Assembly: GCA_003202005.1 (NCBI GenBank)
Contig: QJJF01000003.1
Coordinates: 1 to 64,000 of the forward strand
DNA length: 64,000 bases
Direction: 5' to 3'
From: Williamsia faeni
GTDB lineage: Bacteria; Actinomycetota; Actinomycetes; Mycobacteriales; Mycobacteriaceae
The notes under the pieces are model-generated. The model was given only the letters and a program-made list of their open reading frames with translations. It was not told where the DNA came from and did no database searches. Made by a program: the position numbers and the translations under genes. How positions within the stretch are numbered: position 1 is the stretch's first letter; each line of letters opens with the position of its first letter. Positions 56,656 through 64,000 of this stretch are shown here, one piece after another.

Positions 56656-57177
56656 CTAGCTGGTGGCCGGGCACATCGGGCTGGTCTTGTTGGCAGCCGA
56701 CAGGAGCAGGCAGACCGTGGTCGAGGACAGCTTCCATGTGCCGTCATCGAAGACGATCAACGCCTCGACCTGCTGCTCCGGGGTGTCCGGGAACTTGACC
56801 TTGACGTTGGCCTTGGCCTGGTTCGTGCCGGCGGGCCGGACCGGAGCGACGATCTGGTACTCGAGGTCGGGGTTGGCTGCCGCAGCGTCGACCAGGGTGT
56901 CAAAGATCTTCGGATCCTTCTCCGAATCCTGCACCAGATCGGTCTTCTCACTGGCCGGAATGTTCGGGTCCAGGGCCTTCTGCAGCATGGTGTTGAGCTC
57001 AGCTGCGGTCGGCGGCTTGCTGGGATCGGTCAGACCGCCCCCGGCAGCCGAACTCGTGGCAGCCGAACTGGTGGCAGCTGTCGTGGTGGCGGGGCTGTCG
57101 CTGTCATCGGAGCAGGCAGCAATGGACAGGAAGGCGCATACGGCGACTCCGGCAGTCACGAACTTACGAAGCTTCAA
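56656..57177 (-). CDS. Mtb12-like secreted lipoprotein
   Basis: This 173-residue protein has a signal peptide ending in the lipobox SIAACSDDSD (Cys about 22) and a Thr/Ser/Ala-rich linker. The folded domain (about 55-165, TAAELNTMLQKALDPNIPAS, TDLVQDSEKDPKIF, VFDDGTWKLSSTTVCLLLSA) resembles the C-terminal domain of the mycobacterial low-molecular-weight antigen Mtb12/CFP-2. Cysteines in TVCLLL and SPMCPATS may pair. The start is TTG 57177, with AAGGA six bases upstream. Function in the family is unknown. Confidence 0.75.
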   Translation of the reverse strand: MKLRKFVTAGVAVCAFLSIAACSDDSDSPATTTAATSSAATSSAAGGGLTDPSKPPTAAELNTMLQKALDPNIPASEKTDLVQDSEKDPKIFDTLVDAAAANPDLEYQIVAPVRPAGTNQAKANVKVKFPDTPEQQVEALIVFDDGTWKLSSTTVCLLLSAANKTSPMCPATS

Positions 57178-57320
57178 AATCCGTCCTTCTCATTTCACAA
57201 CCGGTCACCAGAAGTGACAGGTGAATCTGATCGTGGGGCCAAATCGGCATGGGTCCCGCCCCACTATGCCAAAAACCTCAGAACTTGACCCACGAGGACA
57301 GGCAGTCGAAGCTGACCGGC

Positions 57321-58253
57321 ATGGCAAAACAGCAGGCAGTGGTGTCCATTCTCACTACCGGTGGCACTATTGCCAGTCGCCGCTTCGCCGACGGAGCACG
57401 TCCTGATGTCGGTGGGACCGAGCTGATCGCAGGCGCAGCATCGACGGACGTAGAACTACGCGTCCGCGAAATTCTTCGGGTCGATTCCGGCGCACTGCTC
57501 CCCGTCGATCAGGATGCGATCCGGCTGGCTGTGGCGTCCGAACTCGCCGATCCGGACGTGTCCGGTGTCGTTGTGACGCACGGCACCGACACGATGGAAG
57601 AGACGGCGATGCTGCTCGACCTGATGCACCACGACACCCGGGCGGTCGTGATGACGGGTGCGCGCCTGCCCGCCGACTCCCCCGACGCCGACGGACCCGC
57701 CAACATCGAAGCGGCGATCGCTGCGGCCGCCGATCCGGCCAGCCGCGGGCGCGGGGTTCTCATCGCCATGGGTGGTGAGCTGGTTCCGGCTCGCGGAGCC
57801 ACCAAATCCGACACCGGCGCACCGTCGCCGTTCCGTCCGGTTCACCCCGGTCTGCCCCGGCGCCTGGTGCCCCCGGCTCCGATCGCCGATGTTCGAGTCG
57901 ACCTGCTGGCGTTGTACCCGGGTGTCGATGCCCACCTCATCGACTGGGCGGCCGATGCCGGGGCCGCCGCAATTGTGTTATCGGCCAGTGGTTCCGGAAA
58001 CACACATCCCGATGTCGTCGCGGCCGTCGGCCGCGTGATCGACCGCGGACTGCCGGTTGTGGTGTGTTCCCGGGTGCCCCGCGGCGAGGTGGTGCCGCTG
58101 TACGGCGGCGGCGGGGGCGCCATCGACCTGATCAGATGCGGCGCCGTGATCTCGCCGTGGCTTCGCGCGTCGCAGGCCCGCATCGCGGTCCAGGCGATCC
58201 TCGCCGGCGGCGGCGGCCCCACCGACATCACCGCCTTCTTCGCCCCCGAATAG
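57321..58253 (+). CDS. ansA: L-asparaginase
   Basis: AnsA hydrolyses asparagine to aspartate and ammonia. The 310-residue type I/II asparaginase-family protein carries both catalytic threonine motifs: ILTTGGTIASRR near the N-terminus and VVTHGTDTMEETAML about residue 90, plus the Lys in ATKSDTGAPSPF. There is no signal peptide, so it should be cytoplasmic. I start at the ATG of MAKQQAVV. An ATG 72 bases upstream adds residues with no family match. It converges with dinB across the second 21-bp repeat array. Confidence 0.93.
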   Translation: MAKQQAVVSILTTGGTIASRRFADGARPDVGGTELIAGAASTDVELRVREILRVDSGALLPVDQDAIRLAVASELADPDVSGVVVTHGTDTMEETAMLLDLMHHDTRAVVMTGARLPADSPDADGPANIEAAIAAAADPASRGRGVLIAMGGELVPARGATKSDTGAPSPFRPVHPGLPRRLVPPAPIADVRVDLLALYPGVDAHLIDWAADAGAAAIVLSASGSGNTHPDVVAAVGRVIDRGLPVVVCSRVPRGEVVPLYGGGGGAIDLIRCGAVISPWLRASQARIAVQAILAGGGGPTDITAFFAPE

Positions 58254-58314
58254 CAATCCCCCCGCAATCCCCCACCCGCGAGCTCCCCACCCCTTCCTGC
58301 CCCCACCCCTTCCG

Positions 58315-58356
58315 TCGAGCGTGCCGATATCACCGTCGACCGTGCCGACGTTGCAC
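58315..58356 (+). repeat. 21-bp repeat, arm 1 (two units)
   Basis: Two 21-base units starting TCGA(G/C)CGTGCCGA, 61 bases after the ansA stop and reading in the ansA direction. They are nearly the same as arm 1 of the array at 10287-10391. Confidence 0.85.
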
Positions 58357-58380
58357 GCGCGCTGTCGGTGTCTTGACGAC

Positions 58381-58468
58381 TTCGGCACGCTCAGTGGCGA
58401 TTTGGGCCCGCTCGGCGGCTGGTTCGGCCCGCTCGGCGGCTGGTTCGGCCCGCTCGGCGGCGGGTGGG
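58381..58468 (-). repeat. 21-bp repeat, arm 2 (four units)
   Basis: Four 21-base units ending four bases from the dinB stop codon. On the minus strand each has the core GAGCG(G/T)GCC, the same family as arm 1 but in inverted orientation, as in the array at 10407-10581. Units two and three from the dinB side are nearly identical. Confidence 0.88.
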
Positions 58469-59869
58469 CTAGTCTTCGTCGGCTGCCTGGCGGAGGTGCT
58501 CTTCCGGCCAGTCGAGGCTGAGGAGCGGATCGGCACTGTCCAGATCAGGATCGCCGAGGGAGAAGGTCCGGGCGAAACCTGGACCGCTGCCGCGGGTTTC
58601 GAACCGGATCGACACGCGGCCATGACCGCTGCCCTGCACCCATCCGTATCCGTGTTCGCGGTGCCGGACGTCGTCGCCGGTGGTCCAGCGCAACCGATCG
58701 GCCTCCGGGGTGCGTCCGCCGGGATAGAACTCCTCCGCCGACGTTTCACCACCTTCGGCAGGTTCGGGCCCGGAGAACTCGTCCAATTCCGGGAACATCG
58801 AAAACTGTTGCACTGCACTCAGACCCGAGTATCCGACACCGACGAGGCGGATCGGACCGATCTCCTGCGGGTCGAGCACCAGCCGTTGGGCGGCCGCGGC
58901 GAGCACCGGCAACTCGGTGGTGGCCGCCGGCAACGTGCTCGACCGGGTGAGCACCGACATGTCGGACTTCTTGAGTTTGACGACCACCGTGCGTGATCCA
59001 CGTCCATCGGCGAGCAACCGGCGATGCGCGGACGCCGCGGACCGTTCCACCGCACCGCGCAGTGCGACCAGATCGGTGATGTCCTCGGCAAATGTCGATT
59101 CTGCACTGATCTGTTTCGCCGACGCCCGCTCGGCGACGGGACGGTCGTCGACACCCTGGGCCAGGAGATGCAGGCCCGGACCCACCGTGCCGCCCAGCAC
59201 GGACGAGACCTCCAGCGGGGACATGTTCGCCAGATCGCCGATGGTGTCGATCCCCAAGCGCTGCAACCGTTCTCCGGCCACCGGCCCGATCCCCCACAGT
59301 TTGCGCACCGGTAGGCGGGCCAGGAACTCCTGCTGTTCCTCGGGCCTCACGACCACCACACCATCGGGCTTGGCCATCCCGGACGCGATCTTGGCAATCT
59401 GCTTACCGGTGCCGAAGCCCACCGATGCCGCCAGACCCACCTCATCGCTGATCCGCTTCCGAAGCCGCTGCGCGAACTCCTCCGCAGCATCGGCGGTGGC
59501 ACCCGCCAGTTCGACGGGCTCCCCGAACGCCTCATCGAACGAGAGCATCTCGATCACCGGGATCATCTCGCGGATCAGGCCGAACACCCGCCGACTCACC
59601 GCGCCGTACACCGACCCCCGCGGAGGTAACACCACCCCACCTGCGCCGACCAGCCGGCGAGCCTGATGCATCGGCATCGCCGACCGCGCGCCGAAGACCC
59701 GGGCCTCGTAGCTCGCTCCGGCCACCACACCGCGGCCGCCGAGACCTCCGACCATCACCGGCCGGCCACGCAATGTCGGCCGGGTGAGCTGTTCCACCGA
59801 GGCGAAGAAAGCGTCCATGTCGAGATGCATCACCCACCGGGAACTGCTGCTCCCGCCACGTTGTTGCAC
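58469..59869 (-). CDS. dinB: Y-family DNA polymerase IV (DinB/DinX)
   Basis: This is a translesion polymerase of 466 residues. Catalytic acids are in [12 protein letters not shown] near the N-terminus and [11 protein letters not shown] (about 105). The steric region [19 protein letters not shown], the HhH part [17 protein letters not shown] and a little-finger domain follow. QQFSMF near residue 350 looks like a beta-clamp-binding motif. About 90 further residues ([22 protein letters not shown]) are typical of the actinobacterial DinX group. The start is GTG 59869: TACGAT lies seven bases upstream, and internal ATG 59830 is the alternative. Confidence 0.93.
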   Translation of the reverse strand: MQQRGGSSSSRWVMHLDMDAFFASVEQLTRPTLRGRPVMVGGLGGRGVVAGASYEARVFGARSAMPMHQARRLVGAGGVVLPPRGSVYGAVSRRVFGLIREMIPVIEMLSFDEAFGEPVELAGATADAAEEFAQRLRKRISDEVGLAASVGFGTGKQIAKIASGMAKPDGVVVVRPEEQQEFLARLPVRKLWGIGPVAGERLQRLGIDTIGDLANMSPLEVSSVLGGTVGPGLHLLAQGVDDRPVAERASAKQISAESTFAEDITDLVALRGAVERSAASAHRRLLADGRGSRTVVVKLKKSDMSVLTRSSTLPAATTELPVLAAAAQRLVLDPQEIGPIRLVGVGYSGLSAVQQFSMFPELDEFSGPEPAEGGETSAEEFYPGGRTPEADRLRWTTGDDVRHREHGYGWVQGSGHGRVSIRFETRGSGPGFARTFSLGDPDLDSADPLLSLDWPEEHLRQAADED

Positions 59870-59876
59870 ATCGGCA

Positions 59877-59882
59877 ATCGTA
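59877..59882 (-). promoter_or_regulatory. -10 box TACGAT, leaderless dinB start
   Basis: On the minus strand TACGAT, seven bases and then GTG at 59869. No ribosome site precedes it. The region lies just after the stop of the deazaflavin gene, on the same strand. I see no SOS box (GAAC-N4-GTTC type) here. Confidence 0.45.
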
Positions 59883-59916
59883 TGCCCCGACGACGACAGC
59901 CGGCATGGCCCAGTCG

Positions 59917-60378
59917 TCAGGACAGCGGCTCGGGCGTCAGCTCGAAGATCGGGATGATCGCGCCCGCGGCCAGCAATTCCTCTTCGGTGGAATCCGCACT
60001 GATCTTGACCGGCATCAACGACGCGACTTCCCATCCCCAGCGCTTCAGATACGGACGCAGGATCGCAGGACGGTCCGCGACATCGACTTCCGCCACCGCG
60101 TAGGTGGTCGACGTCCGGCCACCACGCAGGATGCAGCTACCCGCCGCGCGAACATTGCGCGACCACTGCGTCTGCCCGCGCGCTCCGACGAGGTACGTGC
60201 GACCGTCGATCTTCAAGGGATTCACCGGAATCCGCTGGATGTTTCCCGACACCCGCCCGCGCACCTCGAGGGTGCGCGCCCCGGCGAGTGTGATCCCGCG
60301 GTCGGCCAGCCAGGCGACGATCCCGTTGAAGACGTGCGTGCCCTTACCGGGCCGGTTGTAATGCTTGGTTGCGGTCAT
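59917..60378 (-). CDS. deazaflavin-dependent nitroreductase-family protein
   Basis: This 153-residue split-barrel protein is related to F420H2-dependent Ddn enzymes. Family parts are [48 protein letters not shown], with the Arg/Asn cofactor-loop residues. It starts at ATG 60378, right after a strong GGAGGAG site. It is divergent from the TetR gene, and two matching palindromes lie between them, so the TetR protein probably controls it. The substrate is unknown. Detoxification of a quinone or aromatic compound would fit a TetR partner. Confidence 0.85.
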   Translation of the reverse strand: MTATKHYNRPGKGTHVFNGIVAWLADRGITLAGARTLEVRGRVSGNIQRIPVNPLKIDGRTYLVGARGQTQWSRNVRAAGSCILRGGRTSTTYAVAEVDVADRPAILRPYLKRWGWEVASLMPVKISADSTEEELLAAGAIIPIFELTPEPLS

Positions 60379-60401
60379 GTCCTGCTCCTCCACTTCATTT
60401 A

Positions 60402-60416
60402 GAGAGCACTGCTCTC
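60402..60416. promoter_or_regulatory. TetR operator candidate 1
   Basis: GAGAGCA-C-TGCTCTC, a perfect 15-base palindrome located 24 bases upstream of the deazaflavin gene start. It is repeated at 60456-60468. Confidence 0.75.
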
Positions 60417-60455
60417 ACTTGATGTCGAGTGTGCACTGCCGTCGCCGCAAATGCA

Positions 60456-60468
60456 AGAGCACTGCTCT
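60456..60468. promoter_or_regulatory. TetR operator candidate 2
   Basis: AGAGCA-C-TGCTCT, the core of operator 1, 22 bases upstream of the tetR start. The centres are 53 bases apart, about five helical turns, so the two sites lie on the same face of the DNA. Confidence 0.75.
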
Positions 60469-60489
60469 CTTTTGTGGCAGGATGGCCGT

Positions 60490-61191
60490 ATGCCCGAACA
60501 GCTGACACCGCGAGCGCAGGCCCGGATGCGGACCAATGAGCGCATTCTCGAGTTGGGCCGCGACCACCTCGCGCAATACGGCGCGGCAGCCCTGTCGCTG
60601 CGGGCGATCGCCCGCGATCTCGACCTGGTGTCGTCGGCCGTTTACCGGTACGTCGCCTCCCGCGACGACCTGCTGACCATGCTGGTGGTCGACGCCTACA
60701 CCGAACTCTCCGACCAGGTCAGCGCCGCGCACAGTGCCGCACCTGCGAATGACCACCGGGAACAGGTTCGGCGTAGCTGCAACGCCTTTCACGACTGGGC
60801 GGTCGCCGAGCCATCGCGCTATGCGCTGCTCTACGGCAGTCCGGTTCCCGGATACCAGGCACCGGCAGACCAGACGACCGAACCCGGGACCCGTGTTGTT
60901 GCCCTACTGATGCGCACCATCGCCGACGCGGCCGCGTCAGGTCGACCGACCGGGCCGGCGTCAGTTGCCAAAACAACTGACGCCGTCGACTTCGACTCCA
61001 TCAGAGCCGAATTCGGCCTCGACATCGACGATCAGCACCTGCACGGGGCCATCTCCCTGTGGGCCACCGTCGTCGGACTGACAAGCCTCGAGGTGTTCGG
61101 TCAGTTCGGTGCGGAACCGGCCATCGATCTGCAGGCATTGTTCAGCTCGCAGATCGATGGCGTCCTCGATCGAATCGGACTGACCCCGTAG
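60490..61191 (+). CDS. TetR-family transcriptional regulator
   Basis: This 233-residue regulator has an N-terminal TetR helix-turn-helix (about 15-60, NERILELGRDHLAQYGAAAL then LRAIARDLDLVSSAVYRYV) and a C-terminal ligand/dimer domain of the TetR_C type (about 85-225, including HDWAVAEPSRYALLYGSPVPGY). It starts at ATG 60490, with AGGA about eight bases upstream. It is divergent from the deazaflavin-type gene. Two palindromes sit between them, one in each promoter, which suggests repression of both. It converges with ileS, eight bases away, with no visible terminator. Confidence 0.9.
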   Translation: MPEQLTPRAQARMRTNERILELGRDHLAQYGAAALSLRAIARDLDLVSSAVYRYVASRDDLLTMLVVDAYTELSDQVSAAHSAAPANDHREQVRRSCNAFHDWAVAEPSRYALLYGSPVPGYQAPADQTTEPGTRVVALLMRTIADAAASGRPTGPASVAKTTDAVDFDSIRAEFGLDIDDQHLHGAISLWATVVGLTSLEVFGQFGAEPAIDLQALFSSQIDGVLDRIGLTP

Positions 61192-61199
61192 GGCCGTCC

Positions 61200-64000
61200 C
61201 TAGCCGGCCTTGGTGACGGTCCCCTGCACACCGTCGCCGAGCTCGACCCACTCACCCGATGCGGGATCGGTACGGCCGTCGACCACCTTCAGGTCCACGG
61301 CCAGGATCTCTCCGGCGATGAGACCGGCGTGCCGCTGAGCCCACTCGATGTGTTCGGCCGGTACGGCCAGGACCACCACGATCCGGTCAGAGACATCCAG
61401 TCCGGCGCTGCGGCGTGCCTCCTGCAGTTCGCGGATGCGGTCCTTGGCCCAGCCCTCGGCTTCGAGTTCTTCGGTGACCGCGGTGTCGAGCACGACGAGC
61501 CCGGCGCCCGACGGCAACTCCGCGGTCGATTCCGGTTTGACCGCAACAAGCTTCCGGCTGAACTCGCCCTCGATCAGTTCGATGCCGTCGGCACTGACAA
61601 CCTCGGCACCGTCACGCTCGGTGATGCTGACTTTTCCGGACTTGACCGCCTTGATGACCCGCTGGACGTCCTTGCCCAGACGGGGCCCGGCCACCCGGGC
61701 GTTCACCGACAGTTCCACTCGCCCATACTGATCCGCGTCCTCGGTCAGGTTCACCGACTTCACGTTCATCTCATCGGCGATGAGATCGGTGTACGGAGCC
61801 AGGCGCGCAGCGTCGGTGGAGGCAATCGTCAACGCCGGCAACGGGAGTCGCACACGCAGCTTGTTGGCCTTGCGCAGGCTCGATGCCACCGAACAGACGG
61901 ACTGCACGTCATCCATCGCGGCGACGAGCTCGGGATCGGCAGGCAGTTCGCCGTCGGCGGGCCAATCGGTCAGGTGGACCGACCGCTCGCCGGTCAGCCC
62001 CCGCCAGATCGCCTCGGTTGTCAGCGGAAGCAGTGGCGCGGCCAGACGGCAGGCCACCTCCAGCGCCGTGTACAGCGTGTTGAAGGCCTCCGGAGCCTCG
62101 TCCTGACCGGCCCAGAACCGCGAACGCGACCGGCGCACATACCAATTGGTCAGGGCTTCACAGAAGTTCCGGAACTCGTCGCAGGCACCGGCGACGTCGT
62201 ATGTCTCCATCTGTTCGGTCATCGCATCGCGGGTGGCCGCGGCCTTCGCCAGGATGTACCGGTCGAGGACGTTCGTGGATTCGGTGCTCCACTCGGCCGG
62301 CCGATCGGCATACAGCTGCAAGAAGCTGTAGGAATTCCACAGCGGCAACAGTGCCTGCCGGACACCTTCACGGATGCCGCGCTCGGTGACGACCAGGTTG
62401 CCGCCCCGCAGGATCGGTGAGGCCATCAGGAACCACCGCATGGCATCGCTGCCGTCACGGTCGAACACCTCGTTCACATCCGGGTAGTTGCGCTTGGACT
62501 TCGACATCTTCTGGCCGTCGTCGCCCAGCACGATGCCGTGTGCGGCCACGGTCCGGAACGCCGGACGATCGAAGAGTGCGGTCGACAGGACGTGCAGGTT
62601 GTAGAACCAGCCACGCGACTGGCCGTTGTACTCGACGATGAAATCGCCTGGGCTGTGGCCCGGTTCGGTGTCGGTGCCCTCGAACCAGTCGGTGTTCTCG
62701 AACGGATAGTGCACTTGGGCGAACGGCATGGAACCGGATTCGAACCAGCAATCCAGAACCTCGGGTACGCGACGCATCATCGACTTCCCGGTCGGGTCGT
62801 CGGGATTGGCGCGGGTGAGGTCGTCGATGAACGGCCGGTGCAGGTTGTCCGGGCGCACGCCGAAGTCGCGTTCGAGCTCGTCGAGGCTGCCGTAGACGTC
62901 CACGCGTGGATACTCCGGGTCGTCGGAGATCCACACCGGGATCGGTGCACCCCAGTACCGGTTGCGGCTGATGTTCCAGTCCCGCGCACCTTCGAGCCAC
63001 TTGCCGAACTGGCCGTCCCGGATGTGTTCCGGCGACCACTCGATCTGCTTGTTGAGCTCCACCATCCGATCGCGGAAGGTGGTCACGGCAACAAACCAAG
63101 ACGGAACGGCCATGTAGATCAACGGCTTTCCGGACCGCCACGAGTGCGGGTAGGAGTGCTCGATCGTCTCGTGGCGAACGATCTTCCCGTCGGCCTTGAG
63201 GTCCTTGATGATCACCGGATTGGCGTCGAAGACCATCTGGCCCTCATAGGGCGGAACCATCGAGGTGAACCGGCCGCCCGGATCGAGCGGCTGCACGACC
63301 TCGATGCCGTTGGCCGTGGCCAGATCCATGTCCTCTTCACCGAAAGCCGGTGCCAGATGCACGATTCCGGTTCCACTCTCGGTGGTGACATAGTCGCCCA
63401 ACAGGATCCGGTGCGCACCTTCGTGGCCCACGAAGAAGTCGAAGGGTGGTGCGTAGTTGAGGTTCTCCAGCTGCGATCCGATATAGGTGCCGAGAACCTC
63501 TGCGTCAGCGCCCAATTCGCGTGAATAGCTGCCGAGGAGGGCAGTGGCCAGCAGGTACTGCTGCCCGTCCTCACCACGAACATGGCTGTACTCGGTGTCG
63601 GGATGGACCGCCATCGCCAGGTTCGACGGCAGGGTCCACGGCGTGGTGGTCCAGATCAGGGCATGGACGCCGTCGAGTTCGGCCGGCCCGGACTCCTTCG
63701 TGTTCAGTGTCATCCGCACAGTCAGAGCGGGGTCCTGACGCATCCGGTAGGCGTCGTCGAGCTTGCTCTCCTGGTTCGACAGTGGCGTCTGCTCGTACCA
63801 GGAGTACGGCAGCACGCGGTAGCCCTGGTACACCAGGCCCTTGTCGAACAGCGTCTTGAATGCCCACATGACCGACTCCATGAAGTCGATGTCGAGGGTC
63901 TTGTAGTCGTTGTCGAAGTCGACCCAGCGCGCCTGACGGGTGACGTATTCACGCCATTCATCGGTGTACCGCAGCACCGATGAGTGGCAGTAGTCGTTGA
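61200..64000 (-). CDS. ileS: isoleucyl-tRNA synthetase (C-terminal part, start outside window)
   Basis: IleS charges tRNA-Ile. About 932 residues are visible. The frame stays open to the right edge ([20 protein letters not shown] at the edge), so the N-terminal HIGH region lies outside. Seen parts are the editing domain ([31 protein letters not shown]), [14 protein letters not shown], and the catalytic KMSKS loop [12 protein letters not shown]. The anticodon-binding region holds [11 protein letters not shown]. There is no C-terminal zinc-finger cysteine cluster. The type with a long C-terminal part and no zinc finger is the eukaryote-like one used by mycobacteria and often resistant to mupirocin. 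That classification is inference. Confidence 0.96.
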   Translation of the reverse strand, partial: NDYCHSSVLRYTDEWREYVTRQARWVDFDNDYKTLDIDFMESVMWAFKTLFDKGLVYQGYRVLPYSWYEQTPLSNQESKLDDAYRMRQDPALTVRMTLNTKESGPAELDGVHALIWTTTPWTLPSNLAMAVHPDTEYSHVRGEDGQQYLLATALLGSYSRELGADAEVLGTYIGSQLENLNYAPPFDFFVGHEGAHRILLGDYVTTESGTGIVHLAPAFGEEDMDLATANGIEVVQPLDPGGRFTSMVPPYEGQMVFDANPVIIKDLKADGKIVRHETIEHSYPHSWRSGKPLIYMAVPSWFVAVTTFRDRMVELNKQIEWSPEHIRDGQFGKWLEGARDWNISRNRYWGAPIPVWISDDPEYPRVDVYGSLDELERDFGVRPDNLHRPFIDDLTRANPDDPTGKSMMRRVPEVLDCWFESGSMPFAQVHYPFENTDWFEGTDTEPGHSPGDFIVEYNGQSRGWFYNLHVLSTALFDRPAFRTVAAHGIVLGDDGQKMSKSKRNYPDVNEVFDRDGSDAMRWFLMASPILRGGNLVVTERGIREGVRQALLPLWNSYSFLQLYADRPAEWSTESTNVLDRYILAKAAATRDAMTEQMETYDVAGACDEFRNFCEALTNWYVRRSRSRFWAGQDEAPEAFNTLYTALEVACRLAAPLLPLTTEAIWRGLTGERSVHLTDWPADGELPADPELVAAMDDVQSVCSVASSLRKANKLRVRLPLPALTIASTDAARLAPYTDLIADEMNVKSVNLTEDADQYGRVELSVNARVAGPRLGKDVQRVIKAVKSGKVSITERDGAEVVSADGIELIEGEFSRKLVAVKPESTAELPSGAGLVVLDTAVTEELEAEGWAKDRIRELQEARRSAGLDVSDRIVVVLAVPAEHIEWAQRHAGLIAGEILAVDLKVVDGRTDPASGEWVELGDGVQGTVTKAG

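Noticed and set aside
58330-58818. Minus-strand frame with AERAEPAAERAEPA heptads
   Set aside because: It lies inside and just after dinB in a different frame. It is the translation of the repeat arm joined to a dinB shadow.

Overview
The window is high-GC actinobacterial chromosome, most likely from a mycolic-acid bacterium of the order Mycobacteriales and probably close to Gordonia. The evidence is a complete mce operon, a trehalose treXYZ set, two F420 (deazaflavin)-type oxidoreductases, a BsaP-like biotin synthase helper, an Mtb12-like lipoprotein, and many genes whose -10 box lies only 6-7 bases before the start codon, as expected for leaderless mRNAs. As far as I remember it, the gene order follows the ileS to hisI region of Mycobacterium tuberculosis in inverted orientation. 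The genus call is inference. I saw no tRNA, rRNA, insertion sequence, phage gene or CRISPR array.

Layout. 0.1-6.9 kb: histidine operon on the minus strand (hisD-C-B-H, a small membrane protein, priA/hisA, impA, hisF, hisI), mostly joined by ATGA/GTGA overlaps. 7.0-7.4 kb: small membrane protein. 7.5-10.2 kb: NAD synthesis (nadA-nadC, no nadB) divergent from its probable repressor NrtR, with a 25-bp palindrome between them. 10.6-17.2 kb: biotin operon on the minus strand (bioA-F-D-B, bsaP, DUF2567-like protein, MFS exporter). 17.4-19.6 kb: acyltransferase with an SGNH tail. 19.7-24.6 kb: treX and treY.

24.6-44.1 kb is a block of about 19.5 kb separating treY from treZ: xylulokinase, two polyol dehydrogenases divergent from a SorC-type regulator and an ABC polyol transporter, a leaderless HTH/Clp-N gene, and a minus-strand mce operon (yrbEA, yrbEB, mceA-F, one Mce-associated protein). 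The backbone then resumes: treZ, ilvA, an F420-type reductase, dnaE1, a Ser/Thr kinase, a hypothetical secreted protein, rluD, lspA, two lipoproteins, ansA, a dinB-type polymerase, a TetR/deazaflavin-reductase divergent pair, and the 3' part of ileS running off the right edge.

How the genes work together. NrtR probably senses an NAD-related ligand to control nadA-nadC. The polyol block looks like pentitol use: uptake, oxidation to D-xylulose, then phosphorylation by XylB. TreX-Y-Z convert glycogen-like glucan into trehalose, the sugar carrier for mycolic acids. The Mce system imports lipids.

The least explained structure is a family of 21-bp repeats with the core GAGCGTGCCGA. Arrays sit at the 3' ends of two convergent gene pairs (nrtR/MFS and ansA/dinB), with the two arms in opposite orientation, and a single copy follows hisI. 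Two other convergent pairs instead carry long perfect or near-perfect hairpins.
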